From Rhizoclosmatium globosum (Eukaryota > Chytridiomycota > Chytridiomycetes > Chytridiales > Chytriomycetaceae): 64,000 nucleotides of DNA. A model generated the notes under the pieces. The model saw nothing but the letters and a program-made list of their open reading frames with translations. It did no database searches and was not told the origin of the DNA. A program made the position numbers and the translations under genes. The stretch covers positions 496,001-560,000 of the forward strand of contig MCGO01000002.1 in NCBI GenBank assembly GCA_002104985.1, read 5' to 3'. Position 1 is the stretch's first letter. The number at the start of each line of letters is the position of its first letter. Below, piece by piece: positions 49,259 through 60,220 of this stretch.

Positions 49259-49946
49259 TTATTGTGTCTTGCATTCGTCATTTATCTTATTCACTTTCTC
49301 TGACGAAGATGCGGCGGATTTGGTAGCTTCTGCTTGTTGCTGCTTCTTTCGTTCATCACGTTCCTTCCTTTCCTTTTCCAAAATCTCTGCCGGCTTTAAA
49401 TACGTAATTATCAGCGTCTCTGCTTGGTGCTCAATAGATAAAGATGATTGCTGAAGAGACTTGTAGTTGATTCTATCCAAATCTGTGATTGAAAGTCGTG
49501 TGAAATACCTTGGGGTGTTGCTGTCAAAATGCTATCAGCTGAAAACAAACAACTCACTTCTTATTCGTGGTTCTAACAACAATTTGAGAGCCTTCAGTGG
49601 TCACATTGTAGACAGAAGTATCATAAGGCAAGTTTCGAATACGGAATACAAATGCTTTCAATGTGTCGCGACGCGAAACTTGCGGAGCTCCCACGGCCTC
49701 TGAGATCTCATCCATAAACTTTTTTGCATGAGCTTCCTTCGCGGGTTCTTCACCAACTTCATAATGCCATGGTCCCTCTTTCCCTAGGACACTCTTTTTA
49801 CGGAGCTTTCGAACAAGCAAAACCTCCGTCTTCGCGTCAAATTCTTCAATCTGCTCTGTGCCATCCGACAAAATAGCGTGAATAATTCTGCGACCATCGC
49901 GAATGACCTGAGTCGGTGTCAGACTAGTTTGGCCAGAGGAGATCAT
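49259..49946 (-). CDS. DPCD: DPCD family protein (ciliary)
   Basis: A small protein conserved in ciliated eukaryotes and needed for motile cilia; in animals it is linked to chaperone assembly. It begins MISSGQTSLTPTQVIRDGRR with RRIIHAILSDGTEQIEEFDA, then TEVLLVRKLRKKSVLG, RRDTLKAFVFRIRNLPYDTS and SQIVVRTTNKKYFTRLSITD, then ETLIITYLKPAEIL and a charged tail ending DECKTQ. The RIRNLPY, RTTNKKY and C-terminal CKTQ motifs are those of DPCD. One intron lies at 49509-49557; no frame break. The start is the ATG at 49946; a longer reading would need TTG. Confidence 0.92.
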
Positions 49947-49999
49947 GTGGTAGGATGATGCAACCGTCAATTTTTTGTGACTGCAACGAAATTCAAAAA
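49947..49999. promoter_or_regulatory. Divergent promoter DPCD / DAHP synthase
   Basis: 53 bp between start codons of a ciliary and a shikimate-pathway gene. No TATA box seen; promoter function is inferred from position only. Confidence 0.4.
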
Positions 50000-51635
50000 A
50001 TGACAGCTTCAGACTGGCAACCAGACTCGTGGAAGAGCAAGAAGATCGTGCAGGATGTCGTGTACGAGGACCAAGGGCACTTGGGCAAGGTGCTCGGAAA
50101 GCTCAACCGTCTGCCACCTCTTGTCTCTGAGAACGAGGTACGGTTGTTTGCATTACCTTACTGTATCATACTTATCGCCCGATGAACACAGATTAGAAAG
50201 CTCAAGAAGCAGCTCGCCGAAGTCGCTGAGAACAAGCGTTTCCTTTTGCAGGGCGGTGACTGTGCCGAACTCTTTGACTACTGTGCCCAGGTTCGTGTGA
50301 TGCATTCGTTGGGTTCCGTTGACTAACACTTTCGATCTCAAGGGCCAAATTGAAGCCAAGCTTAAGGTGCTTCTCCAAATGTCCCTTATCTTGGTTTGGG
50401 GCGGACGAACCAGTGTTGTGAGAATCGCTCGTATGGCCGGCCAGTACGCCAAACCACGATCAAAGCCAATGGAGACTATCAATGGCGTTGAATACCACGC
50501 TTTCAGAGGTGACAACGTGAACGGAAACGAGCTGGACGAGCGAAAGCCTGACCCAGAGCGTCTCTTGGGTGCCTACTTCCACTCTGCTGCCACCATCAAT
50601 TACGTTCGTACCTTGTTGGCTAGTGGATTCGCCGATTTGCACCACCCAGACTCTTGGTTGGTGCTTGCTTAACCGTTGAGGACGTTATCTAAATGCTCGT
50701 CCAATTAGGAATTTGGAGGCTTGGGACCTCGCTCACGTTCGTAACCCTCAAATTCGTAAAGAATACCAGGCGATTGTTGACAGACTCCACGATGCTTTGG
50801 ACTTCATGAAGACCATTGGAGCTGATGATGAGCACAACGACACTGCCATGAACAGTGTTGATATGTTCATGTCCCACGAAGGACTTCTTCTTGAATACGA
50901 GCAGCAGTTTACTCAAAAGGGGTCTGACAACAAGTTCTACAACTTGGGCACACACTTTTTGTGGATCGGTGACCGTACCAGACAGTTGGATGGTGCTCAT
51001 GTAGAATACTTCCGCGGTCTTGCCAACCCTGTTGGTGTTAAGGTTGGACCATCCATGGAGCCAGCTGAGTTGGTCCGTATCTTGGATATTCTTGACCCAG
51101 ATTTTGAGACTGGTAAGTTTGAGAGTCTCGGATACTATAGACGTTAACTCAAAAACAGGAAAAATTACTTTGATCACACGTTATGGTCATGACAAAATTG
51201 ACAAGTACCTCCCAGGCCATATTCAGGCTGTCAAGAGTACAAAGCACAAGGTCGTTTGGTGTTGTGACCCAATGCACGGAAACACTGAGACTGTAAACGG
51301 TCTTAAGACCAGAAGATTCGACAATATTGCTGCGGAATTGGGAAGAGCTTTCAGAATTCACGCTCAGAATGAGTCTCAACTTGGAGGTGTGCACTGTGAG
51401 CTTACTGGCGATCGTGTCACTGAAGCCATTGGTGGATCTATGGAGCTGTCTGCCGACGACTTGTCTACGAACTACCAGACCTTCTGTGATCCAAGGTAAG
51501 CAACTCTAATTAGTGGCAAACAAATAAGATTCTAATTTTCCGTTCTCATTTAGATTGAATTACGAGCAGAGTTTGGACATTGCCTTCTCTATCGCTAAAT
51601 TCTTCCAGGAGCAGCGTTCTCCAATCCGTTTGTGA
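50000..51635 (+). CDS. 3-deoxy-D-arabino-heptulosonate-7-phosphate synthase, class II
   Basis: The first enzyme of the shikimate pathway, joining PEP and erythrose-4-phosphate. The class II (plant/actinobacterial type) form is shown by the start TASDWQPDSWKSKKIVQDV, LQGGDCAELFDYC, WGGRTSVVRIARMAGQYAKP, SHEGLLLEYEQ, GTHFLWIGDRTRQLDGAHVE, VGPSMEPAELVRI and CCDPMHGNTETVNGLKTRRF. The metal ligands are expected in GGDCAE, PMHGN and the later Glu and Asp. Introns are at 50138-50191, 50291-50342, 50658-50708, 51113-51158 and 51496-51553. No frame break. An AATAAA lies at 51648-51653. Confidence 0.95.
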
Positions 51636-51720
51636 TCAAGCTATATGAATAAATCCATTTTATATTATTGGACAGTTTATATTATGTTTGTCACTTGAAA
51701 ACCTGTCAACAACCAACATC

Positions 51721-52130
51721 ATGCATCATATTCGTCGTTTCAGCGAACAGTGAGTCTTTCATAAGAAATTCTTCACCAATGCAACAAACATAGACTTCGT
51801 CGATCGCCATCAAAGCCTGCACCACCTCAGTTTGACGCGGAGGAGAATGCGGAACCCATCCAAATGCATCTGAATGGAACGGTTATGACATATGAAAACC
51901 GCGAATGGTCAACCGAGGATGGAGGCGCATCAATGGCCGTTGTAAAGGAGCTGCAGGAAAAGAATAACGCGTTGGAGGCTGAGAATCAACTGTTGAAGTT
52001 CAAGTTGGGTGTTATGCTTGACATGGTGAGTATTCTCAAAAGACATAGATACAAAGTTTAATATGACCTTATGTAGATGGCAACCACGAAAATTGATGCG
52101 TTAATGATGCAGGCAAAGTTGAATAAATAG
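51721..52130 (+). CDS. Chibby-like protein (ciliary basal body)
   Basis: A short protein of about 100 residues. PSKPAPPQFDAEENAEPIQ, NGTVMTYENREWSTEDGG and a coiled coil VVKELQEKNNALEAENQLLK followed by KLGVMLDMMATTKIDALMM match the Chibby pattern: a W-containing turn, then a heptad helix with N-x-x-L-x-x-EN-x-LL-x-K. Chibby sits at the ciliary base and transition zone. Introns are at 51750-51793 and 52026-52076. No frame break. The stop is 18 bp from the stop of the convergent CASC1 gene. Homology is judged on motif order over a short protein. Confidence 0.65.
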
Positions 52131-52148
52131 ATCTAGATTTATTGGAAA

Positions 52149-54745
52149 CTATCCCGAGAAAGACAACAATCTCGTCACTTGAAGAACTTCAAATATAGTC
52201 TTTGAAAACATGGCGTCTGTTTCGTCTAAGACAGCAAGAGCTTGGGGGTCACTCGCTAAAGAACGAATTAAACTGTAGACACTCGAGTGCAACTAGTCAA
52301 CCAGTTAACCAGGGCTCTTTATAAAAATAAGGAATCTTACGTTGGCTTTCTCCTGGAAAGAAGAATCGTACTTGGTTTCATCAGTAATCTCTCCTTCAGG
52401 CACCCAAAAACCAATCTTTTGATCAGTCTCTCCTATTTTGCATGACGAATCAAAGAGTATTGTTTTCCAGGCTTCCTGTTTACGGAAAGCAAGTGGTCAG
52501 AACGAAAGATGGGAATTAAAGCAAGAATACCGGCTCCTCCGAGATTGGTTGCCCGTCAGTAACTTGCTGAAGCTGGAGTGTCATTTTTGTACTTGCTACT
52601 TGTTTGTTACTCGGGCTTCTCCTAATTGCAAATAGTTGCGCACAAAGCCCAATACCCTTTACAGCCAAATCTTCCATAACAGGACTCTGTGGAAGTGTTT
52701 AAGTTATGGAATTATGAAGTACAAAAATCAATACTTTGATGATGGCTGGATCGATTTCAATACCACGAAGCGATTGAGGCCCCGTAAAGTTGAGGCCGAC
52801 TTGTGACAAGTGCTTGCTCAAAAGTTAATAATACTTCTTTGACTTGAATGATTCATACCATAAAGAACAAAGAGGGACTAAACCACTTCTCCTCCATAGT
52901 GCTCTTCAAAAAAGCATTCATTGGGCTAATCAGTCGACATTTCCCGTCATACACTTCAAATTTGAGCTCATTTTGACTTCCTTGAATTCTAAATAACGCT
53001 CTATTCTTTCCGTTTGGCTCGATAGCCCAATCTTGGAAGGGATACTCCGCATACGTTTTCTGCCATCACAGTCTTAGACAGTGTAAAACTTTTCACTCAA
53101 TTCAAACCTGAAGAAAAGCGGTAGGTCTGAATTGAGTTGTTTTGAACTTAATGGCCCCAGTTTCTGCACCCCTTTGAGTGTGAATTTTAACCAACAAAGC
53201 AACCAAACTCACCAATATTAATCTCAACATCCCCAACATTCTCGTCCGACCAACACATTTCAATATCATCCCACGACATCATTTTTGCACTCTCTTTATG
53301 AATGTAGCATTCCGGGAAAATTTCATACGAGATCTGCGCTGGCCACACATTCACATCCGCCAACCCCTCCTTATCTTCCTCTTCTTCCGCAGCTTCCGTA
53401 ACAGTCTTTTTGAACGGGTACTGGATGTACCTCAACTTTCCGTCCGGCGCCAAGACTGGAGGGGTGTGTAAGAAATTTAGGAGAAAAAAAAAGGAGGGAG
53501 GGGTTTAACGAGAATGGCATTACTTTGGCGGATCACCATTGTGCTCATGATTTTAGGGGCTTCGGGCATTTCAAAGAGGTCGAGGAAGAGGACCCCGCCA
53601 ATGACGGACATGTGGGTGTCGGTGTCCTGGTAAAAGAAAGGTGCTGACGTTGTGAAGCCGTATTCATAGAGCATTCGGATGGACACGTTTGCTAGAGAGA
53701 TTGGTTTTGGGAGCGTCATTGCGAGTTTGATGTTTGGGTACTCGATTGTTTTGTGTCTTGAGATATATGCAGTCAGTCACAGACCGCGCTTTCTCCACTC
53801 CTTACCTCGGGTTCCTCGTCAAATTTCCCCAAACGCCAAAAATGTATTTATCTGTCGTAGATGCAAAGTGAAAGTTTTCATTGGGTTCAAAGGCAAAGTG
53901 ATCGTAATGCTGTCACATAAATGAGTTTCCAGATTCAAGATGCGCTTAAAGGCAAACCTGCATAATTCTACATGTCACCAAATCCCACTTTGAGATAATG
54001 AGCTGCCTCATAGTCGCCAAATGCATACGGAGATTCAGTTGGGAGGGAAGATTTTGGTTGTCACATGCAATACCAACTGCTTCTGCAATATCATCGCAAA
54101 GCTAATTACTCCGTTTTAATTTCAGAACATAAGGAGTACTGAACGAACTTTTTCGGCATTAGGCAATGCCTCCATCAAAGCCTGCAGTGAGGGATCGTCA
54201 TCGTTCCCGACAGGTTCTTCAGCCCATAAGCTCAAATAAGTATTCAATTCTGGCTCGTTTAATGGATCTGGTAGAGTACTGCACTCCAAGAACTTCTTCC
54301 ACTGGGGTTTCATGTTATGAAAGACTTTGTCAACAGAATCAAGAGGAATACTCACATCTGCCTCAGCCCGTTTATCAGATGTTACTTTTTTTATAATGTT
54401 TTGACGGGATTCAAGAGCCTGAATGAAATCTTGGACCTCATCGTCGAGTCGCGTTTTTTCCTTTCAATCCAAACGGAGCTTCAGCACAACGTATCCCTCG
54501 TTAGGCTCTATATAGGCTATACCTGATTAAACAATGCCTCAAAAGCTTCACGTTCGCGCTGCTCTTTGAGCTCTCTTTCCTTCTTTGCACGTAGTTCAGC
54601 TTGTCGCGCCTCTGAATCGAGTGAGACATCAGATGGAGGAGACGTAATTGCGACAAAACGCCTTATTCTTACCCTCCTCGAGCCTTAGTCGCTCGGCTTC
54701 TTCTGCGGCTGCCTTGTCGACGGCATTCTTCTTGCCCTTCGCCAT
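52149..54745 (-). CDS. CASC1/DNAI7-like axonemal protein
   Basis: A cilium-specific protein tied to axonemal dynein arms. The N-terminus is a charged coiled coil (MAKGKKNAVDKAAAEEAERL, ELRAKKERELKEQREREAFE), then WKKFLECSTLPDPLNEPELN, TYLSLWAEE, the stretch FGVWGNLTRNPR, IKLAMTLPKPISLANVSIRM, HMSVIGGVLFLDLFEMPEAP, TTQFRPTAFLQKTYAEYPFQ, DWAIEPNGKNRALFRIQGSQ and WKTILFDSSCKIGETDQ. The order coiled coil, LPKP segment, then GGV-FLDLFE-P-APK matches CASC1. Introns: 52293-52340, 52476-52530, 52687-52734, 52813-52858, 53060-53107, 53172-53212, 53456-53523, 53757-53805, 53910-53957, 54102-54148, 54302-54355, 54461-54522 and 54612-54672. One frame break near 53171. Confidence 0.87.
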
Positions 54746-55032
54746 TTTCAGACAATTTTTCGATAATTGATGAAGTCGATGTAATATAGTAGAATTAAAA
54801 ACATCAGAACAAAATGTGATGTAAGATCGATAAGTTGAAATAAAGATTAGTCATAGCTCCAGGTGCTGAAGTGGACAACTATGAGCTGCCCTCCATTGCG
54901 TGTTGCTATACCTCACAACTCGTGGGAATCCATATGCCTATACAAGACACCCTTGTGCACGTCCGTGTCTTCCCGGTCGTCTTCGATCGCTGTCATCTTC
55001 ATTTCCAGATTTTTTCAGATAACAACGAAACG

Positions 55033-56324
55033 ATGGGCAAGTACCCCTCTCCCCACGGCCAGTCATTTGAAAACAAACGGAGGAAGCCCTGATCAAAGAA
55101 TCTTCTATGCTACTTGTACCCTTCAGCACCACATGTCATGTATTTCTAACCCCTACCTTCTCCTCTCAGCCGAAAAACCCCTTCCCCTCTGGATGAACGT
55201 CTCTGCCGGCGCCATTGCCGGAGTAACAGAGATCCTCGTCTGCTACCCACTCGACGTTGTCAAGACCCGGTATGTTACCCACCCACTCTCTCTGAATTGA
55301 TCCTCAACAGCTCACACTAACCACGCCCCCACCTTCACCAGCTTCCAACTCCAAGTCTCCGGAACAGCAACAGCATACAAATCCCTCGGCGACGCATTCA
55401 CGAAAATCATCAAGCAGGAAGGCTTTGGCGCCTTGTATCGCGGGATCCTGCCCCCCATCATGGTTGAGGCTCCTAAACGTGCCATCAAGTTCACTGCGAA
55501 CGAAGAGTACACGAAACTGTTTAAGCCACATTTTAAGGATGCACAGACTTTGTCGATTATGACGGGTATGGCTGCTGGGTTCACGGAGAGTGTTGTTGTC
55601 GTTAGTCCTGATTTGATCAAGATTCGATTGCAGGATAAGAGGAATGTGAGTTCTTTAAGGGGCGGGTTTGTGTGTTTTTTATAATGAGGTGCTGATTTGT
55701 TGTATTGTAGGCGGGTCTTTACAAATCGAGTGCGGATTGCGTGCAAAAGATTTGGGCCGCAGAGGGATTCGCAGGATTCTGGAGAGGTGTTGAGGCGACT
55801 GCTCTTCGTCACATTTTCTGGAATGCCGGTTACTTTGGATGTATTCAGTTGAGTCTCTTTATTCGAGAGTTCACGAATTACTCAACAACAAATTCACAGA
55901 TACGTTCGTTCCGTGTTGCCAAAGGCTGAGACTAAAGAGGCCAAAATGCTCAACAATATGGCTGCCGGAACAATCGGAGGAACTGTTGGAACCATTCTGA
56001 ATACTCCCTTTGATGTTGTCAAATCGCGTGTTCAAGGTCAAGTCGCTGCTCCTTACAAGTGAGTAATGGGTTGTTTGAGAAATGAGTAAACTAAAGGCAA
56101 TATGGACTAGATATAACTGGTCTGTTCCTGCTATCGCTACTATTGTTCGTGAAGAAGGCTTTGGAGCTTTGTACAAAGGGTAAGAATCCTACGTCTACTG
56201 CCTTCTTTAGCTGACTTTCGATTTTAGTTTCGTCCCTAAGGTGCTCAGATTGGGACCTGGTGGTGGAATCTTGCTCGTCACGTTCGACGTTGTTACCACT
56301 TTCATGAGAAAGACTTTCATGTAG
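55033..56324 (+). CDS. Mitochondrial 2-oxodicarboxylate carrier (SLC25A21/ODC)
   Basis: A mitochondrial carrier for 2-oxoadipate and 2-oxoglutarate. Signatures [29 protein letters not shown] and PFDVVKSRVQGQ mark three repeats. MVEAPKRAIKFTANEEYTKL, ESVVVVSPDLIKIRLQ, GVEATALRHIFWNAGYFGCI, YVRSVLPKAE and AAGTIGGTVGTILNTPFDVV point to the ODC subgroup. I read the start as M-AEKPLPLWMNVSAGA, with the intron (55037-55169) having a GC donor; a GT alternative three bases later breaks the frame. Other introns: 55270-55341, 55646-55710, 55848-55899, 56059-56110 and 56180-56227. No frame break. Confidence 0.9.
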
Positions 56325-56637
56325 TTCAGTTTGGTTTTTTAATGTCGATCGTGTTCTTCTTTGTTTGGAATGGAAACATAAATTAGCTTCCTGTGGTGCC
56401 TCGTACATAAAGATAATCATTACATCGATTATATAAAATAAGGAAAGATAAGGGACGACGATTGAAGAAGAAAACACGGCAGGCTTGATCACCACTACTC
56501 CAGACGAGGTGCGGATACCTTGTAATTTATAGGGTCACTCAAACTTGTTCAGGTGACTACGTTTCTTAAATTAATTCTTCTTCCTTCTCTTTTCCTTACT
56601 GTGCGAAAGTTCAGTTATTCTTTTCGGCCACAGTACA
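56325..56637. other. Intergenic: 2-oxodicarboxylate carrier 3' side / arrestin promoter
   Basis: No gene recognised. A/T-rich near its left end, with a pyrimidine-rich block near 56579-56600 just upstream of the arrestin ATG. Nothing else seen. Confidence 0.6.
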
Positions 56638-59276
56638 ATGGCAACAACACTCACGCTTCAGCCGCTTCCTGAAGCCGACGAGGACACGCAGGAGGGCAAC
56701 TCACCGTTCGTGTATGGGTATTGTGGCCTAGAAGGCACGCTAGTCCGGTAACTATAACTATTGATTGTAAGTTGTTTAAGGCTAAGCCACGACGGGTGAC
56801 TCAGGGGCCTCGTTGCAATCGACCACCGCGGCCGCGCCCCACTTTCAATCGCCGCTCTTCGAATCGAATTCAAGGGCGTCCAGACTCTGTCCTTTGCCCG
56901 GGAAAACGGCGACGTGGAAAAGCTGAGCAAGGTGCTTGTGCGTTCGACTAGTTAGTCAGTTGCTGTAACTGCCGCCTAATAGATCCTCGTGCTGCTCTCT
57001 GAAACTATCCTGACAAACGAAACGATTCCTCCGGGGGCTCCGCTGTCCATCCCCTTCTCGCTTGCTCTGCCAGAACCTTCAGACCGCCATGCCCCCTTGA
57101 TGAAAGCATCTATCCGCCTTGCGAACCTCCTTCAGCCATCAACCTCTTTCAAAGGACTGTCGTCGTACCACTCAACCTACGAAGGCGCAACTACATATAC
57201 CCTCACTGCAACCCTTCAAGAACTTCCTCAACCCTCTCTTCCTCCTCTTTGCATCTCCACCCATAAAGACAACTACAATACAAATCCATCCATTCCTTGT
57301 TCACGATCCCCGGCAACTTCCCCTCCTGTTGCAACCGGATGGCAAACGATGGCGTTCTGCACCAGGCGATTCTCCCCTTGAATACGAAATCGAACTGTGC
57401 GCAACAACAATCGGTCCTCAGGATGACTTGACCTTTCGGTATCGACTTGCCGTCGCGCGTGACGCAGCTGCTCGAGGCGTGCGCGTAAAGAAAGTATCGT
57501 TAGTACTCAGAGAGCATAAAACAATGGGAAGCACAATATCCACTCTGATTCCTAGCACCTACAAATGCATCAAATCAAGCTCAGAAGTAACTCGATGGGA
57601 ATTTGAAGAAGCAGACTTTCGAAAGACTTTGCTGCGGGATCGTGAAGTGTTTGGAAACGCCGATGATCGGATACAAGACTTTGAAGGAGTCGAAATTGAG
57701 GGAGATGGAGAGTTGTCGAATGATGAAGGAGACGAGGACAATCTAGATGATGGACGAGGACGAAGGATTTCAAATCAACCCAAAGGCCGAACAATCAAAG
57801 TGAATCCTCGCTTAACATCGAAACCGGTCACTCCTGCAAACCGAAATCAGAAACAAAAAGGGTTCAATGCTGGATTTGTGGAAATGTCTGAACTCCGGCC
57901 GCGTCGTAAAATGGTGGATGGACTTTCGTCCTATACACCGTCGCACACACTCTCCACAAATGCATCCACTTACGATCATACCTTCCGCCCTCAAACATTT
58001 TCTGATGGCTGGTCAGGAGGCCTGGTGGTGATGGCCTGTACGTGGAACATGAAGCTCAAGTCACAATACCCACATTCTCAGAAACATTCTCTCCGGACTC
58101 TTTCAAACCATCAGATACGCAGCTCGTGTACCCAAACCCACATCAACACATGTATCAAACTGTTCCATACCTTGAAGTTAAACATACCCTTCAAGTCCGT
58201 GTCGAGATGTATGGAGTTGAAAAACCGATTGTGCATGAATGTTGGGCGGTTGTTGCGAGTATTGGAAAACGTGGTGTTTTTGGAGTCCTGGATAACCGTG
58301 TAGAATTGATGCCAACTATGGATTACGATAAAGTAGTCGGAAATGATGTCTGGGTCCCTCGGTATGAACGAGAGGATCCATTTTTGGGGGATTTGGTGCC
58401 GGCGGTTGAGTATTCAGAGGAGCACGAAGATGACTTGGATGCCTTCTTTGGGGAGTTGAAGCATTTGATCCGGAATCATCCACCGCCGCCACCTGCGACT
58501 TTACCTGAAGGGCATCCTTTGCTCAGGAAAGAGAAAGAGGAAGGGTCTGGGCTATTATCTGTCCAAAATTCTGCAGCAGGACGGTCTAGAAGTGTAACAC
58601 CGAATCCATTAGGAACACCGTCTAGTTCGACATCCCCAGCACGAGAGGGCGGATACAACATTTTCCAAAAGCGACCTTCCATATCATCAATTCTCTCCTT
58701 TACGGCTATGAAACACGACTACGTGACCATGAAGACGACAGCGAGAATGATTTGGATTACTACAAAGCCCCAAGTTACTACAAATCCCCCATTCCATCCC
58801 CCAAGAAACTACCAACTCTCCCATCCACATCACCTGACTCATCAGGACCTTCCAAACACCGCAAAATGTCAATCAACACGTTGATGGGCGGTTCCGTACC
58901 ACCTCCCCTCCCTTCTGCACACACCATTCTCGCACACGACGCGGCTGCAGTTTCAATCAATAGTCCCACACATGCTCGTGTACTCCTAGATATCAAAAAT
59001 TTGGGGATCCAGAGGCAACTACATTACCCGCAGACGTGTCTTGACGTGAGTCCGTCATCTAGTGGGGGGAGCAACGGCGACGATGAGGATGTGCTTGACT
59101 CTGGAGAAGATGACGAAGATGACGAGAGCGAAGAAGTTATGGTGATTAAGCATCCTTTGTTGGCGGATGAGGAAGTGGAAGCTCGGAGGCGGAAAGCAAT
59201 TGCACGAAAGATTGTGCGAGGGAGTCGGAGTGGGGGTAGTGGAAGTACTGGTATGGTTGATGTGGACAATCTATGA
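56638..59276 (+). CDS. Alpha-arrestin (arrestin-N/C domain protein)
   Basis: Fungal alpha-arrestins link transporters to ubiquitin ligases for endocytosis. The arrestin N domain starts FVYGYCGLEGTLVRGLVAID, then IAALRIEFKGVQTLSFAREN, TNETIPPGAPLSIPFSLALP and SSYHSTYEGATTYTLTATLQ. The C domain is seen in PLEYEIELCATTIGPQDDLT and VKKVSLVLREHKTMG, and again after an acidic linker in PYLEVKHTLQVRVEMYG. The tail is disordered, with polyacidic and Ser/Pro stretches (GEDDEDDESEEVM). Introns are at 56748-56804 and 56932-56982. Frame breaks lie near 57236, 58018 and 58715. I do not see a clear PPxY motif for a Rsp5-type ligase, though the breaks may hide one. Confidence 0.82.
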
Positions 59277-59540
59277 CACGAAAAGTACCTTCTTTACGTT
59301 GCCGATGAAAATCACTCTCAAGTTAATGTATTTAGACACGTTTTTTATGAATAGCATCCATTTCATGTTATGTTTCTCAGTTCCTGTTAGGTACTCTGCC
59401 GGAGTTAGAAACGCTAAAATTAGGTGCTAATAGTAAGCATATCAAACCAAAATATGTTTATTAATATATAGGTGTTGCTGGTAAAGATAGCACAGATTGC
59501 ATGAAATAGATAGAAAGAGAGTGGAGCGAGCGAGACTTCC

Positions 59541-60044
59541 TCATTGTGGCCCATTCGACGACTCTTTAAGCTTTTCACTGAGGAACTTTGGTTTGATGCT
59601 GGAAAATGAGAGAACGCGTTAAAAAAAAGTGATGTCAGGTGTGGTTTGGAATGCTGAGTGGAGCCATCCGACAAGGATAGTCGAGGTAAAAAAAGGGACA
59701 CGTACTTCATCATCAGGTGCTTTCTCTTTGCCTCAATTTTTTGAGTAGCCGGCGACATGAGCTGGTCCGTGGGCGATGAAATGGAGCTGAAGGCCGAGAA
59801 TAATGACGAGTGAGCTAGTTAGTGATGTGAGTGCTACTAGCAAGACAGTCAAATACCCTTTAGCCCCGACACCGGCCTGCTTAAAGAATGGGTGCTTTGC
59901 GGGCAGTGAGCGAGTTGGCATTTGGTCAAGGACGGGCTGCGGCTGTTGCTGTTGCTGTTGTTGTTGTGGAGGTTGTTGTTGCTGTGGTTGGGCAACCGAG
60001 GCGGCTCCTTCGGCGGCGGTGGCGGTGTGTGCGTCTGTGTCCAT
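59541..60044 (-). CDS. Small single-pass membrane protein with polyQ head, unrecognised
   Basis: MDTDAHTATAAEG is followed by a Gln/Pro run (about 23 residues coded by CAA/CAG), then KHPFFKQAGVGAKGYLTVLL with a membrane helix (VLLVALTSLTSSLVIILGLQ). In the frame that fits best after one break, SPTDQLMSPATQKIEAKRKH leads, across an intron at 59599-59705, into IKPKFLSEKLKESSNGPQ. The alternative is an earlier stop about 15 residues after the helix, which would give a protein of 103 residues. The helix and short positive tail resemble small organelle membrane proteins, but I recognise no family. Confidence 0.5.
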
Positions 60045-60220
60045 GACTTGTTTCGTGTTTCGTGTTTCGTGTTTTTGTTTTGTGGAGTTTCTTGTGCTGA
60101 GTTTCTTTGGCTGGAACTTCAATTGAGGATGCTCTTGATTTTTGTCCGAACCTGATCAAAAGAAAACACTCCAACCAGCCACCTTCAGCTCACCACACAC
60201 TCACTCTCACACTCAACCGA
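60045..60220. promoter_or_regulatory. Divergent intergenic promoter: polyQ membrane protein / RAD54
   Basis: 176 bp between two start codons. The left part carries three TTTCGTGTTTCGTGTTT-like repeats (about 60049-60076), and the right part is C/A-rich with CACA runs. Promoter function is inferred. Confidence 0.45.

Noticed and set aside
49947..49970. A longer DPCD protein starting at 49970
   Set aside because: It would need a TTG start; the ATG at 49946 fits the family start.
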